DNA of 64,000 nt from G965215145 sp965215145 (GTDB taxonomy: Bacteria; Bacteroidota; Rhodothermia; Rhodothermales; JANQRZ01): assembly GCA_965215145.1 (NCBI GenBank), contig OZ244038.1:3286001-3350000 (forward strand). The letters run 5' to 3'. The notes beneath the pieces are model-generated. The model ran no database searches. It was not told the DNA's origin and saw only the letters and a list, made by a program, of their open reading frames with translations. Below, piece after piece: positions 32,333-39,666 of this stretch. Made by a program: the position numbers and the translations under genes. The stretch's first letter is position 1. Each line of letters opens with the position of its first letter.

Positions 32333-32689
32333 ATGCCCCGGCTCATCACCCAGCCCACCCGTGTCCCCGCTCCCGGCGACAAGCGGATCGAGGAGCACGT
32401 CGGGCGGGTGAGCACGGGGACGGCGGCGCTCAGCGTGGCCCACATGGCCGCGCCGCCGGGGTGGGACGAGCCCTTCCAGCGGCCGGACTTCGATGAGGTC
32501 ACCATCGTCCTCAGCGGCACGATGCGCGTCGAGCACGACGGCGGGCACACGGACGTTCGGGCTGGGCAGACCGTGCTCTGCGAGGCCGGCGAGCGCGTCC
32601 GCTACTCCAACCCGGCGGCCGAGCCGTGTGAATATTGGGCCGTCTGCGCCCCCGCCTTCAGCCCCGAGGCGGCGCGCCGCGAGGAGTGA
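32333..32689 (+). CDS. Small cupin-domain protein
   Basis: The 118-residue product has a single cupin fold: the motif 1 region R-P-D-F-D-E-V-T-I-V-L-S-G-T-M-R-V-E (about 50-68) and the motif 2 region A-G-Q-T-V-L-C-E-A-G-E-R-V-R-Y-S-N (about 78-94). The usual metal histidines are mostly replaced, so metal binding is doubtful. It lies 18 bp downstream of lat on the same strand and is probably co-transcribed. It may act on, bind or respond to the lysine-derived product, but this is inference. Ectoine synthase is also a cupin but is longer; this is not EctC. Confidence 0.82.
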   Translation: MPRLITQPTRVPAPGDKRIEEHVGRVSTGTAALSVAHMAAPPGWDEPFQRPDFDEVTIVLSGTMRVEHDGGHTDVRAGQTVLCEAGERVRYSNPAAEPCEYWAVCAPAFSPEAARREE

Positions 32690-32765
32690 CGCGCGCGTGA
32701 GAACTCCCGGTTGCCCCTACGGGTAACATCCTGTCCCTGCCGACCCTGCCCTGCATTGCACCCCC

Positions 32766-33719
32766 ATGCGCCGCTCCCTTCTGGCCCCCATCCTGTTCGC
32801 TCTCCTCGCCGCGCCCGCCGCGCTGGCACAGGGCGATGCGACATACGGCGTAACCTTCGAGGCCGACTGGAGCGCCGCGACGCACCCAGATGGGTTCCCC
32901 CCCAACCCGCATTTCTCCGGCCTCGTCGGTGCGACGCACGACGCCACCACCTCGCTGTGGGCGCCGGGCAAGCTGGCCTCGCCGGGGATCGAGGTGATGG
33001 CCGAGACGGGTGGCAAGTCCACGCTTCTCGCCGAGGTCAACGCGCTGATCGCCGACGGGCGGGCGGCGACGGCGCTCTCCGGCAGCGGGGTCGGCCTCTC
33101 ACCCGGCTCCGTTTCGATGACGTTCGAGGTGGCAGAGACGCATCCGCTGGTCTCGCTCGTGACGATGATCGCGCCGAGCCCGGACTGGTTCGTGGGCGTC
33201 CGCGACCTCGACCTCCGCGATGAGGACGGTGAGGAAGGCTGGGCCGATGAGATCACAGTAACGCTCTTCGCCTATGACGCCGGAACCGACAGCGGCCCGA
33301 ACTACACCTCGTCGAACCAGGACACGAACCCGCAAGAGCCCGTCTTCCTGATCGAGGAGTCGCCCTTCGTAGTCGACGGGAAGCTGGAGCCGATTGGGAC
33401 GTTCACGTTCAACCGCATCCCCCCCGCCTCGACGGACGACGGCTCGACCTCCGCAGCTACGTTCGCGCTCGCTCCGCCCGCGCCGAACCCCGCCGTCGAG
33501 CGCGCGGCGGTCACGCTCCGCCTCGGCACGCCCCAGCCCGTCCGCGTCGAGGTGTTCGACGTGCTCGGCCGCCGCGTGGCGACGCTGTACGACGGCGTGC
33601 TGGCAGCAGGGACGCACCCGTTCGCGGTGGACGCCGGGGCGCTGCGCAGCGGGATGTACGTCGTCCGCGCCCGCAGCGCGACGGCCTCGGCCACGCGCCG
33701 CCTGACCGTCGCGCGCTAG
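32766..33719 (+). CDS. Spondin-domain secreted protein with T9SS sorting domain
   Basis: The 317-residue exported protein has a signal peptide at 1-21 (ends A-L-A-Q). A spondin_N domain spans about 25-215: Y-G-V-T-F-E-A-D-W-S, H-P-D-G-F-P-P-N-P-H-F-S-G-L-V-G-A-T-H, G-I-E-V-M-A-E-T-G and P-S-P-D-W-F-V-G-V. After a Ser/Thr linker comes a type A T9SS sorting domain (about 235-317; P-A-P-N-P-A, V-F-D-V-L-G-R-R-V, G-M-Y-V-V-R-A). Spondin domains in animals are extracellular matrix modules; bacterial versions are thought to be adhesive. It is a single gene. Confidence 0.9.
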   Translation: MRRSLLAPILFALLAAPAALAQGDATYGVTFEADWSAATHPDGFPPNPHFSGLVGATHDATTSLWAPGKLASPGIEVMAETGGKSTLLAEVNALIADGRAATALSGSGVGLSPGSVSMTFEVAETHPLVSLVTMIAPSPDWFVGVRDLDLRDEDGEEGWADEITVTLFAYDAGTDSGPNYTSSNQDTNPQEPVFLIEESPFVVDGKLEPIGTFTFNRIPPASTDDGSTSAATFALAPPAPNPAVERAAVTLRLGTPQPVRVEVFDVLGRRVATLYDGVLAAGTHPFAVDAGALRSGMYVVRARSATASATRRLTVAR

Positions 33720-33803
33720 CTGCGCACGGCGAGTGGGCACCTCGGTGACATAGGGCGGGGGGCCTATTGACCGGAGGCCAGCGCAGCCCTTTCCTTCGGG
33801 GGT

Positions 33804-36800
33804 ATGCGCCTGCTCTCCACCGCCCTCCTCGCCCTCACGCTCGCGGTCTCCGCCGCGGCGCAGCCGGCGCGGTTCCGGCAGCTCTCGCTGGAGGACGGAC
33901 TGAGCCAGAGCACGGTCATGGCGGCCCTCACCGACCGCGAGGGCTACCTCTGGCTTGCCACCGAGGACGGGCTCAACCGCTACGACGGCTACGGCTTCAC
34001 CGTCTTCAAGCACGACCCGGCCGACCCCCATTCGATCTCGGATAACTACGTGATCGCGCTCCACGAGGGGGCCGACGGGGCGCTCTGGGCGGGGACCTCC
34101 GACGGTGGCCTCAACCGCCGAGACCCCGAGACCGGCCGGTTCGCCGCCCTCCGCCACGACCCCGGGGACCCGACGAGCCTCTCGCACGACCGCGTCACGG
34201 CCATCGTTGAGGACCAGGAGGGGACGCTGTGGGCGGCGACGCGCGGCGGCGGCCTCAACCGATTCGACCGCGCGACCGGCACGTTCACCCACCTCCGCCA
34301 CGACCCCGCCGACCCGCGGAGCCTCCCGAGCGACGAGCTGTGGGCGCTCCTCGTGGACCGGCGGGGGCGGCTCTGGGTCGGCACGCGCGGCGGGGGGCTG
34401 GCGCGGCGCGATCCCGACGGCGGCTTCACCCGGCTCCAGCACGATCCCGCCGACCCCCGCTCACTCCCGGCCGACGACGTGCTCGGACTGGCCGAGGACG
34501 CCGACGGCCACCTCTGGGTCGGGACCTTCGGCGGGGGGCTGGCCCGGTTTGAGGGGGACGGCGGTGGCTTCACCCGGTTCCACCACGACCCTGCCAACCC
34601 GCACAGCCTCTCCAGCGACGGGGTCGCCGCCGTACTCGTGGACCGGCGCGGGGACGTGTGGGCCGGGACGTGGGGCGCCGGCCTCAACCGGCTGGACCCC
34701 GCGACGGGCCGCGCCGAGCGGATCGCCCCCGACCCCGCCGACCCGCGGTCGCTCCCCGACGGCTACGTCCGCTCCCTCGCCGAGAGCCCCGACGCCTCGG
34801 CGCTCGTGTGGGTGGGGACGGTGAGCGGGGGCGCCGCCGTGTTCAACCCGGCGCAGGAGCGGTTCGGCCACGTCCGAGCCGACGGCACCCCGGGTGGGCT
34901 CGTGGCCGACTACGTCCGCGCCTTCGCCGAGGACGCCGCCGGGGCGCTGTGGGTGGGTACCCGCGACGGGATCAGCCGCCAGGACCCGGAGACGGGGCGG
35001 TTCGAGACGTTCACACACGAGCCCGGCCGTTCGGGCTCGCTCCCCCACTCCTATGTCCGCGCCCTCCTCACCGACCGCGACGGCGTGACGTGGGCGGGGA
35101 CCGCCGCCGGCCTCGCCCGTTACGACGGCGCCGGGACGTTCACCGCCTTCCCCCACGCCGACGACCCCGCCGACGCCAACGCCAACCGCGTCTACGCGCT
35201 GCTCGACGGCACCGACGGACTGCTGTGGGTCGGGACGCGGAGCGGGCTCTACGGGTTCGACCGCGCGGCGGAACGGTTCGTCCGCCGGTTCACTGCGGCC
35301 GACGGCGCCGGGGGGGCACGGCTCACCGACGACGAGGTGATCGCGCTGGCGGAGGGGCCGACCGGGGTGCTCTGGGCCGGCACAACGGGTGGCCTCAACC
35401 GGGTGGACCTCGGCACCGGCCGCGTCACCCGCTACCGCCACGACCCCGCCGACGCCGCTAGCCTCTCGAACGACCGCGTGTTCTCCGTACTTCCCACGGT
35501 GGGCGCCGTGTGGGTCGGCACGAACAGCGGGCTCAACCGTCTCGGCCCGGCGGCCGGCAGGTTCCGCCGCTACACCGAGGCCGACGGGCTCCCGAACGGC
35601 CTCGTCTACGGCATCCTCCAGGACGGGGACGGCTGCCTCTGGCTGAGCACGAACCGCGGCCTCGCCCGCTTCGACTCCACCTCCGAGACGTTCCGCCCCT
35701 TCGACGCCTCCGACGGGCTCCAGAGCAACGAGTTCAACCAGGGCGCCTTCTACCGCGCCCGCAACGGGGGCCTCCTCTTCGGCGGGATCAGTGGGTACAA
35801 CCGGTTTGACCCCGCCGCCATCGCCGACAACCCCCACGTCCCGCCGGTGGCCCTCACCGAGTTCCGCGTGTTCGACCGGCCCGTCGAGCCAGAACGCACC
35901 GCAGACGGGGCCATCCGGCTCGGCCACGACGAGGGCTTCTTCGCCTTCGAGTTCGCCGCGCTCGACTTCACCAACCCGTCCCGGAACCGATACCAGTACC
36001 GCCTCGACGGCTTCGAGACCGAGTGGCACGAGGCCGGCACGCGGCGGTACGTCTCGTACTCGAACCTCGACGGCGGGCGCTACACGTTCCGCGTCCGCGG
36101 CTCGAACAACGACGGGGTCTGGAACGAGGACGGGCTCGCGGTCCCCCTCGTCGTCGTCCCGCCGTACTGGGAGACGGTCCCGTTCCGGCTCGGCCTCGCG
36201 CTCGCCGTGCTGCTCTTCGGGTTCGGGGTGGCGTGGGCGTGGCAGCGGGGGCGGATGCGGATCGTCGAGCGGAGCCGGGACGAGATCGCCGAGGCGCAGC
36301 GGCGGCTCTCGGAGGGCCGCGAGCAGGAGCGGCTCCACCTCGCGCGCGAGCTCCACGACGGCCCCGTGCAGGACCTCTACACGGCGAAGCTGCGGCTCGC
36401 CCTCGCCGCCGAGGCCGCCGGGCTCAACGGCGAGCTGCGGCCGGTGGACGAGGCGCTCGGGCGGGTCAACGCCGCGCTCCGGGGGATCTGCGGCGAGCTC
36501 CGCCCGCCCGCGCTCGGGCCCTTCGGGCTCGCCGCCGCCCTGCGCAGCCACGCCGACGCCCTCCGCGCGGCCCACCCGGACCTCCGACTCGACCTCGACC
36601 TCGCGGCTGACGGGCAGCGGCTCCCGGAGCCCGTCCGGCTCGCGCTGTTCCGCATCGCGCAGGAGGCGCTCTCGAACGCCGCCCGCCACGCCAGCGCCCG
36701 CAGCGTCCGCGTCACCTTCACCGTGGACGCCGAGACGGCGGCCCTCGAAGTCCGCGACGACGGCCGCGGCTTCCGCGTCCCCGACCGCCCGCTCGAAGGC

Positions 36801-36953
36801 GCGCGTTCCGGCGGGTTCGGACTGCTGGGGATGGCCGAGCGGGCCGAGGCCCTCGGCGGCCGGCTGGTGGTCGCGTCGGCGCCGGGGCGGGGGACGGCCG
36901 TCCGCGTCGCGGTCCCACTCCCCGAGGTGCAGCCGGAGAGAGCCGATGGATGA
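33804..36953 (+). CDS. Sensor histidine kinase with periplasmic two-component-regulator propeller
   Basis: The 1049-residue membrane sensor has a signal peptide at 1-20. About a dozen Reg_prop repeats (L-W-V/A-G-T-x-x-G-G-L-N/A-R alternating with D-P-A-D-P-x-S-L) form two beta-propellers over about 22-690. A Y_Y_Y domain lies at about 690-785 (Y-Q-Y-R-L-D-G-F; Y-T-F-R-V-R-G-S-N-N-D-G-V-W-N), and one membrane helix near 794-812. A HisKA_3 domain follows with the phospho-accepting His near residue 850 (R-E-L-H-D-G-P-V-Q-D). The HATPase domain reads Q-E-A-L-S-N-A-A-R-H-A and D-D-G-R-G-F. The ligand is unknown; related Bacteroides sensors detect glycans. The stop overlaps the response-regulator start by 8 bp. 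Confidence 0.93.
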   Translation: MRLLSTALLALTLAVSAAAQPARFRQLSLEDGLSQSTVMAALTDREGYLWLATEDGLNRYDGYGFTVFKHDPADPHSISDNYVIALHEGADGALWAGTSDGGLNRRDPETGRFAALRHDPGDPTSLSHDRVTAIVEDQEGTLWAATRGGGLNRFDRATGTFTHLRHDPADPRSLPSDELWALLVDRRGRLWVGTRGGGLARRDPDGGFTRLQHDPADPRSLPADDVLGLAEDADGHLWVGTFGGGLARFEGDGGGFTRFHHDPANPHSLSSDGVAAVLVDRRGDVWAGTWGAGLNRLDPATGRAERIAPDPADPRSLPDGYVRSLAESPDASALVWVGTVSGGAAVFNPAQERFGHVRADGTPGGLVADYVRAFAEDAAGALWVGTRDGISRQDPETGRFETFTHEPGRSGSLPHSYVRALLTDRDGVTWAGTAAGLARYDGAGTFTAFPHADDPADANANRVYALLDGTDGLLWVGTRSGLYGFDRAAERFVRRFTAADGAGGARLTDDEVIALAEGPTGVLWAGTTGGLNRVDLGTGRVTRYRHDPADAASLSNDRVFSVLPTVGAVWVGTNSGLNRLGPAAGRFRRYTEADGLPNGLVYGILQDGDGCLWLSTNRGLARFDSTSETFRPFDASDGLQSNEFNQGAFYRARNGGLLFGGISGYNRFDPAAIADNPHVPPVALTEFRVFDRPVEPERTADGAIRLGHDEGFFAFEFAALDFTNPSRNRYQYRLDGFETEWHEAGTRRYVSYSNLDGGRYTFRVRGSNNDGVWNEDGLAVPLVVVPPYWETVPFRLGLALAVLLFGFGVAWAWQRGRMRIVERSRDEIAEAQRRLSEGREQERLHLARELHDGPVQDLYTAKLRLALAAEAAGLNGELRPVDEALGRVNAALRGICGELRPPALGPFGLAAALRSHADALRAAHPDLRLDLDLAADGQRLPEPVRLALFRIAQEALSNAARHASARSVRVTFTVDAETAALEVRDDGRGFRVPDRPLEGARSGGFGLLGMAERAEALGGRLVVASAPGRGTAVRVAVPLPEVQPERADG

Positions 36954-37587
36954 GGGGCCGATCCGCGTCGTCCTCGCCGACGACCACCCGCTGTTCCGGG
37001 CGGGCGTGCGGACGCTCCTGGAGCGGGCCGGGGGGGTCGAGGTCGTCGCCGAGGCCGCGGACGGGGTCGAGGCACTGGCCCTCATCCGCGAGCACTCCCC
37101 CGACGTGCTCGTGCTCGACATGGAGATGCCGGGGATGACGGGGGTCGAGGCAGCCCGACGGCTGCGCGCCACGGGGATTGAGGTCCGTATCCTCGTTCTC
37201 TCCGCCTACGACGACGACGAGTACGTGGCCGAGCTCCTGGCGAACGGGGCGGACGGGTACCTCACGAAGGACGAGGCGCCGGAGCGGATCGTCGCGGCCG
37301 TGCGCGGCGTGGCGCAGGGCCGCGACGGGTGGCTCTCGGACGGGGTGGCTGAGAAGGCGCGCCGCCGCCGCGCTGCCGAGCCCGCCGCGCAGCCGCTCTC
37401 CCCGCGCGAGCGCGAGGTGCTCCGCCTCATCGCCGACGGCCTCGACAACGGCGCCATCGCCGAGGGCCTCTTCATCTCCGAGAGCACGGTGAAAAACCAC
37501 GTCACGAACATCTACGCCAAGCTCGGCGTCCGCTCCCGCGCCGAGGCCGTGGCCTGGGCGTGGCGGAGCGGGCTCATGGGGCCGTAG
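36946..37587 (+). CDS. NarL/LuxR-type response regulator partner of the propeller kinase
   Basis: The 213-residue product has a receiver domain (about 5-120; acidic pocket A-D-D-H-P, phospho-acceptor D58 in V-L-D-M-E-M-P-G, Lys in Y-L-T-K-D-E) and a C-terminal LuxR helix-turn-helix (L-S-P-R-E-R-E-V-L-R-L-I; S-E-S-T-V-K-N-H-V-T-N-I). The start ATG 36946 overlaps the last 8 bp of the kinase gene in another frame, so translation is coupled and the pair is a cognate system. Targets are unknown. The FG-GAP surface-protein gene begins 92 bp downstream and is a candidate target. Confidence 0.94.
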   Translation: MDEGPIRVVLADDHPLFRAGVRTLLERAGGVEVVAEAADGVEALALIREHSPDVLVLDMEMPGMTGVEAARRLRATGIEVRILVLSAYDDDEYVAELLANGADGYLTKDEAPERIVAAVRGVAQGRDGWLSDGVAEKARRRRAAEPAAQPLSPREREVLRLIADGLDNGAIAEGLFISESTVKNHVTNIYAKLGVRSRAEAVAWAWRSGLMGP

Positions 37588-37679
37588 CCCTGGCAGATTG
37601 GGGCCTCGGCCCTATTGGCGAGGGGCCCCTCGGCTCGTAGCCTTTGAGTGCACCTCTCGAAACGCAACCCCTCAGAGCC

Positions 37680-39605
37680 ATGAACCACCGCTACCTCCTG
37701 ACCGCCGCGCTCCTCCTCGCCGCGCTCCCCGCGCAGGCGCAGCCCTTCACCGAGGTGCCCGCCTTCCCCGAGGGCATCAACATCCTCGCCTTCGGCGCGG
37801 CCGACTACGACGAGGATGGCGACCTCGACGTCCTCATCCAGCGCTCGCTCTTCGACGGGGAAGAGGGCGACATCGTGGAGCTGTACCGGAACGTCGGCGA
37901 CGGGATCGGCTTTGAGCCTCTACCGTTCCCGGCCCCCCCCATCCCCTCGTTTCCCTTAAAGGACCGCGAGATCGCGTGGGGGGACTACGACAACGACGGC
38001 GACGTGGACGTCGTCGTGACGGCCCCCTTCAGCTCCTCGTGGATCTACGCCAACGACGGAGGCACGTTCGAGGCCGTCGTCGAGCTGCCGCCATACCTTG
38101 GCCAGTCTCGCGCCTTCGACGACGAGACCGTCACGTGGGCCGACTACGACAACGACGGCGACCTCGACCTCCTCTTCCCAGCCGCCTTCGTGGAGGGGCA
38201 GCGTACCGCCATCCTCTTCCGCAACGACGACGGCGCCTTTACCGACGCTGAGGCCGGCCTCCCCACCGTTGCGAACGGTCACGCCGAGTGGGGCGACTAC
38301 GACAACGACGGCGACCTCGACCTCCTCCTCATCCAGACGGCCGGGTTCATCCAGCCGCTGACGCCGTTCACGACCCTCTTCCGCAACGACGGCGGCACCT
38401 TCACCGATGCAGGCGTCGAGCTCCAGACGGTGACGGACTACGGCACCGCCCTCCTTGCCGACGCCGACACCGACGGCGACCTGGACATCCTCGTCCTCGG
38501 TCAACTGGGGAACTCTCCGGGGGACAGGGAGACCGTCGCACGGATGTACGTCAACGAGGGCGATGGCTTCGTCGAAACGGACCTACTCCCCGCCGTCGAG
38601 CCTGCCTTCCAGGGGTTGTGGACCGCGACCTTCGCCGATTACAACAACGACGGCCAAGGCGACCTCTTCGTCTCCGGGACGGTCCGGGTGGACACCGTGT
38701 TCGCCGACGGCAGCACCGGCGGTTACACGGAGGGGATCTCTCGGGTGTACCGCAACGACGGCGGCACCTTCGTCTTCGACGGCGTCAAGGTCGACGCCTC
38801 CGACGGCTCGGGCACGTTCTCGTGGGCGGACTACGACGGCGACGGCGACCTCGACTACACCGTGAGCGGGTTCTTCATCACGGAGGTGGTCCTCGAGCCC
38901 GGCAGCACGTCCATCACCATGGAGACCGACGCCCTCTTCCTCCGCAACGACGCTCCCACCTCAAACGCCGCCCCCACGGCTCCGAGCGCCCTCGCGGCTG
39001 AGGTCACCGGCAGCGAGGCCACCTTCGCGTGGGGGCCGGCCGCGGACGACCACACCCCCGCCGAGGCGCTCACCTACAACCTCCACGTCCGCGCCCTCTT
39101 CGGCTCCGACATCGTCAGCCCGATGTCGCGCGGCAACGGCACCCGGATGCTTCCGGAGCCCGGCAACGCCAGCCTCAACACGGCGTGGACGCTCCGGGAC
39201 CTCCCCGAGGGCGAGTACGAGTGGCGGGTCCAGGCCATCGACAACGCCTTCAACGGCGGCCCCTTCGCCGAGGGCGGCACGTTCACCGTCGGCTCGGTGA
39301 GCGCCGAGGATGGGGCGACGGTCCCGACCGCCTTCGCCCTCCGCAGCGCCGCGCCGAACCCGGCCCGCGGCGGGGCGACGGTCCGATTCGACCTCCCCGA
39401 GCCCGCCGAGGTCTCGGTCGCGTTCTACGACGTGCTCGGGCGCGAGGTGCTCACCACGGCGCCGGTGCCGATGGCGGCGGGGGCCGGGCGTGCGGTCCTT
39501 CTCAACACGGGGGCGCTCCCAGCCGGGGTCTACGTCTACCGCGTCGAGGCGGCGCTGCCCAGCGGGATGGAGCGGGCAAGCGGGCGGCTCACGGTCGTTC
39601 GGTGA
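37680..39605 (+). CDS. FG-GAP/VCBS-repeat surface protein with T9SS sorting domain
   Basis: The 641-residue exported protein starts at ATG 37680 with a signal peptide of about 21 residues (ends A-Q-A-Q). At least seven FG-GAP/VCBS-type repeats carry the calcium-binding core D-Y-D-N-D-G-D-L/V-D or close variants (for example D-A-D-T-D-G-D-L-D), predicted to make a seven-bladed propeller. A fibronectin-III-like domain (about 430-540) follows. The end is a type A T9SS sorting domain (A-A-P-N-P-A-R-G-G; Y-D-V-L-G-R-E-V; G-V-Y-V-Y-R-V). The likely role is adhesion or surface carbohydrate/protein binding. The gene directly follows the kinase/regulator pair. Confidence 0.9.
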   Translation: MNHRYLLTAALLLAALPAQAQPFTEVPAFPEGINILAFGAADYDEDGDLDVLIQRSLFDGEEGDIVELYRNVGDGIGFEPLPFPAPPIPSFPLKDREIAWGDYDNDGDVDVVVTAPFSSSWIYANDGGTFEAVVELPPYLGQSRAFDDETVTWADYDNDGDLDLLFPAAFVEGQRTAILFRNDDGAFTDAEAGLPTVANGHAEWGDYDNDGDLDLLLIQTAGFIQPLTPFTTLFRNDGGTFTDAGVELQTVTDYGTALLADADTDGDLDILVLGQLGNSPGDRETVARMYVNEGDGFVETDLLPAVEPAFQGLWTATFADYNNDGQGDLFVSGTVRVDTVFADGSTGGYTEGISRVYRNDGGTFVFDGVKVDASDGSGTFSWADYDGDGDLDYTVSGFFITEVVLEPGSTSITMETDALFLRNDAPTSNAAPTAPSALAAEVTGSEATFAWGPAADDHTPAEALTYNLHVRALFGSDIVSPMSRGNGTRMLPEPGNASLNTAWTLRDLPEGEYEWRVQAIDNAFNGGPFAEGGTFTVGSVSAEDGATVPTAFALRSAAPNPARGGATVRFDLPEPAEVSVAFYDVLGREVLTTAPVPMAAGAGRAVLLNTGALPAGVYVYRVEAALPSGMERASGRLTVVR

Positions 39606-39623
39606 CCGGAGCGCCGGTAGAGC

Positions 39624-39661
39624 AGAGCGCCCCGCCGGGCCCAGGCCTAGCGGGGCGCTCT
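39624..39661. terminator. Bidirectional hairpin terminator between the FG-GAP gene and gyrA
   Basis: A perfect 12-bp stem, AGAGCGCCCCGC (39624-39635) and GCGGGGCGCTCT (39650-39661), with a 14-nt loop, lies in the 61-bp gap between the two convergent stop codons. There is no strong T-run, so termination may be partly Rho-assisted. Confidence 0.65.
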
Positions 39662-39666
39662 CGTGT

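Noticed and set aside
34461..37172. Long minus-strand frame opposite the propeller kinase
   Set aside because: Repetitive shadow of the Reg_prop repeats; no start site or motif of its own.
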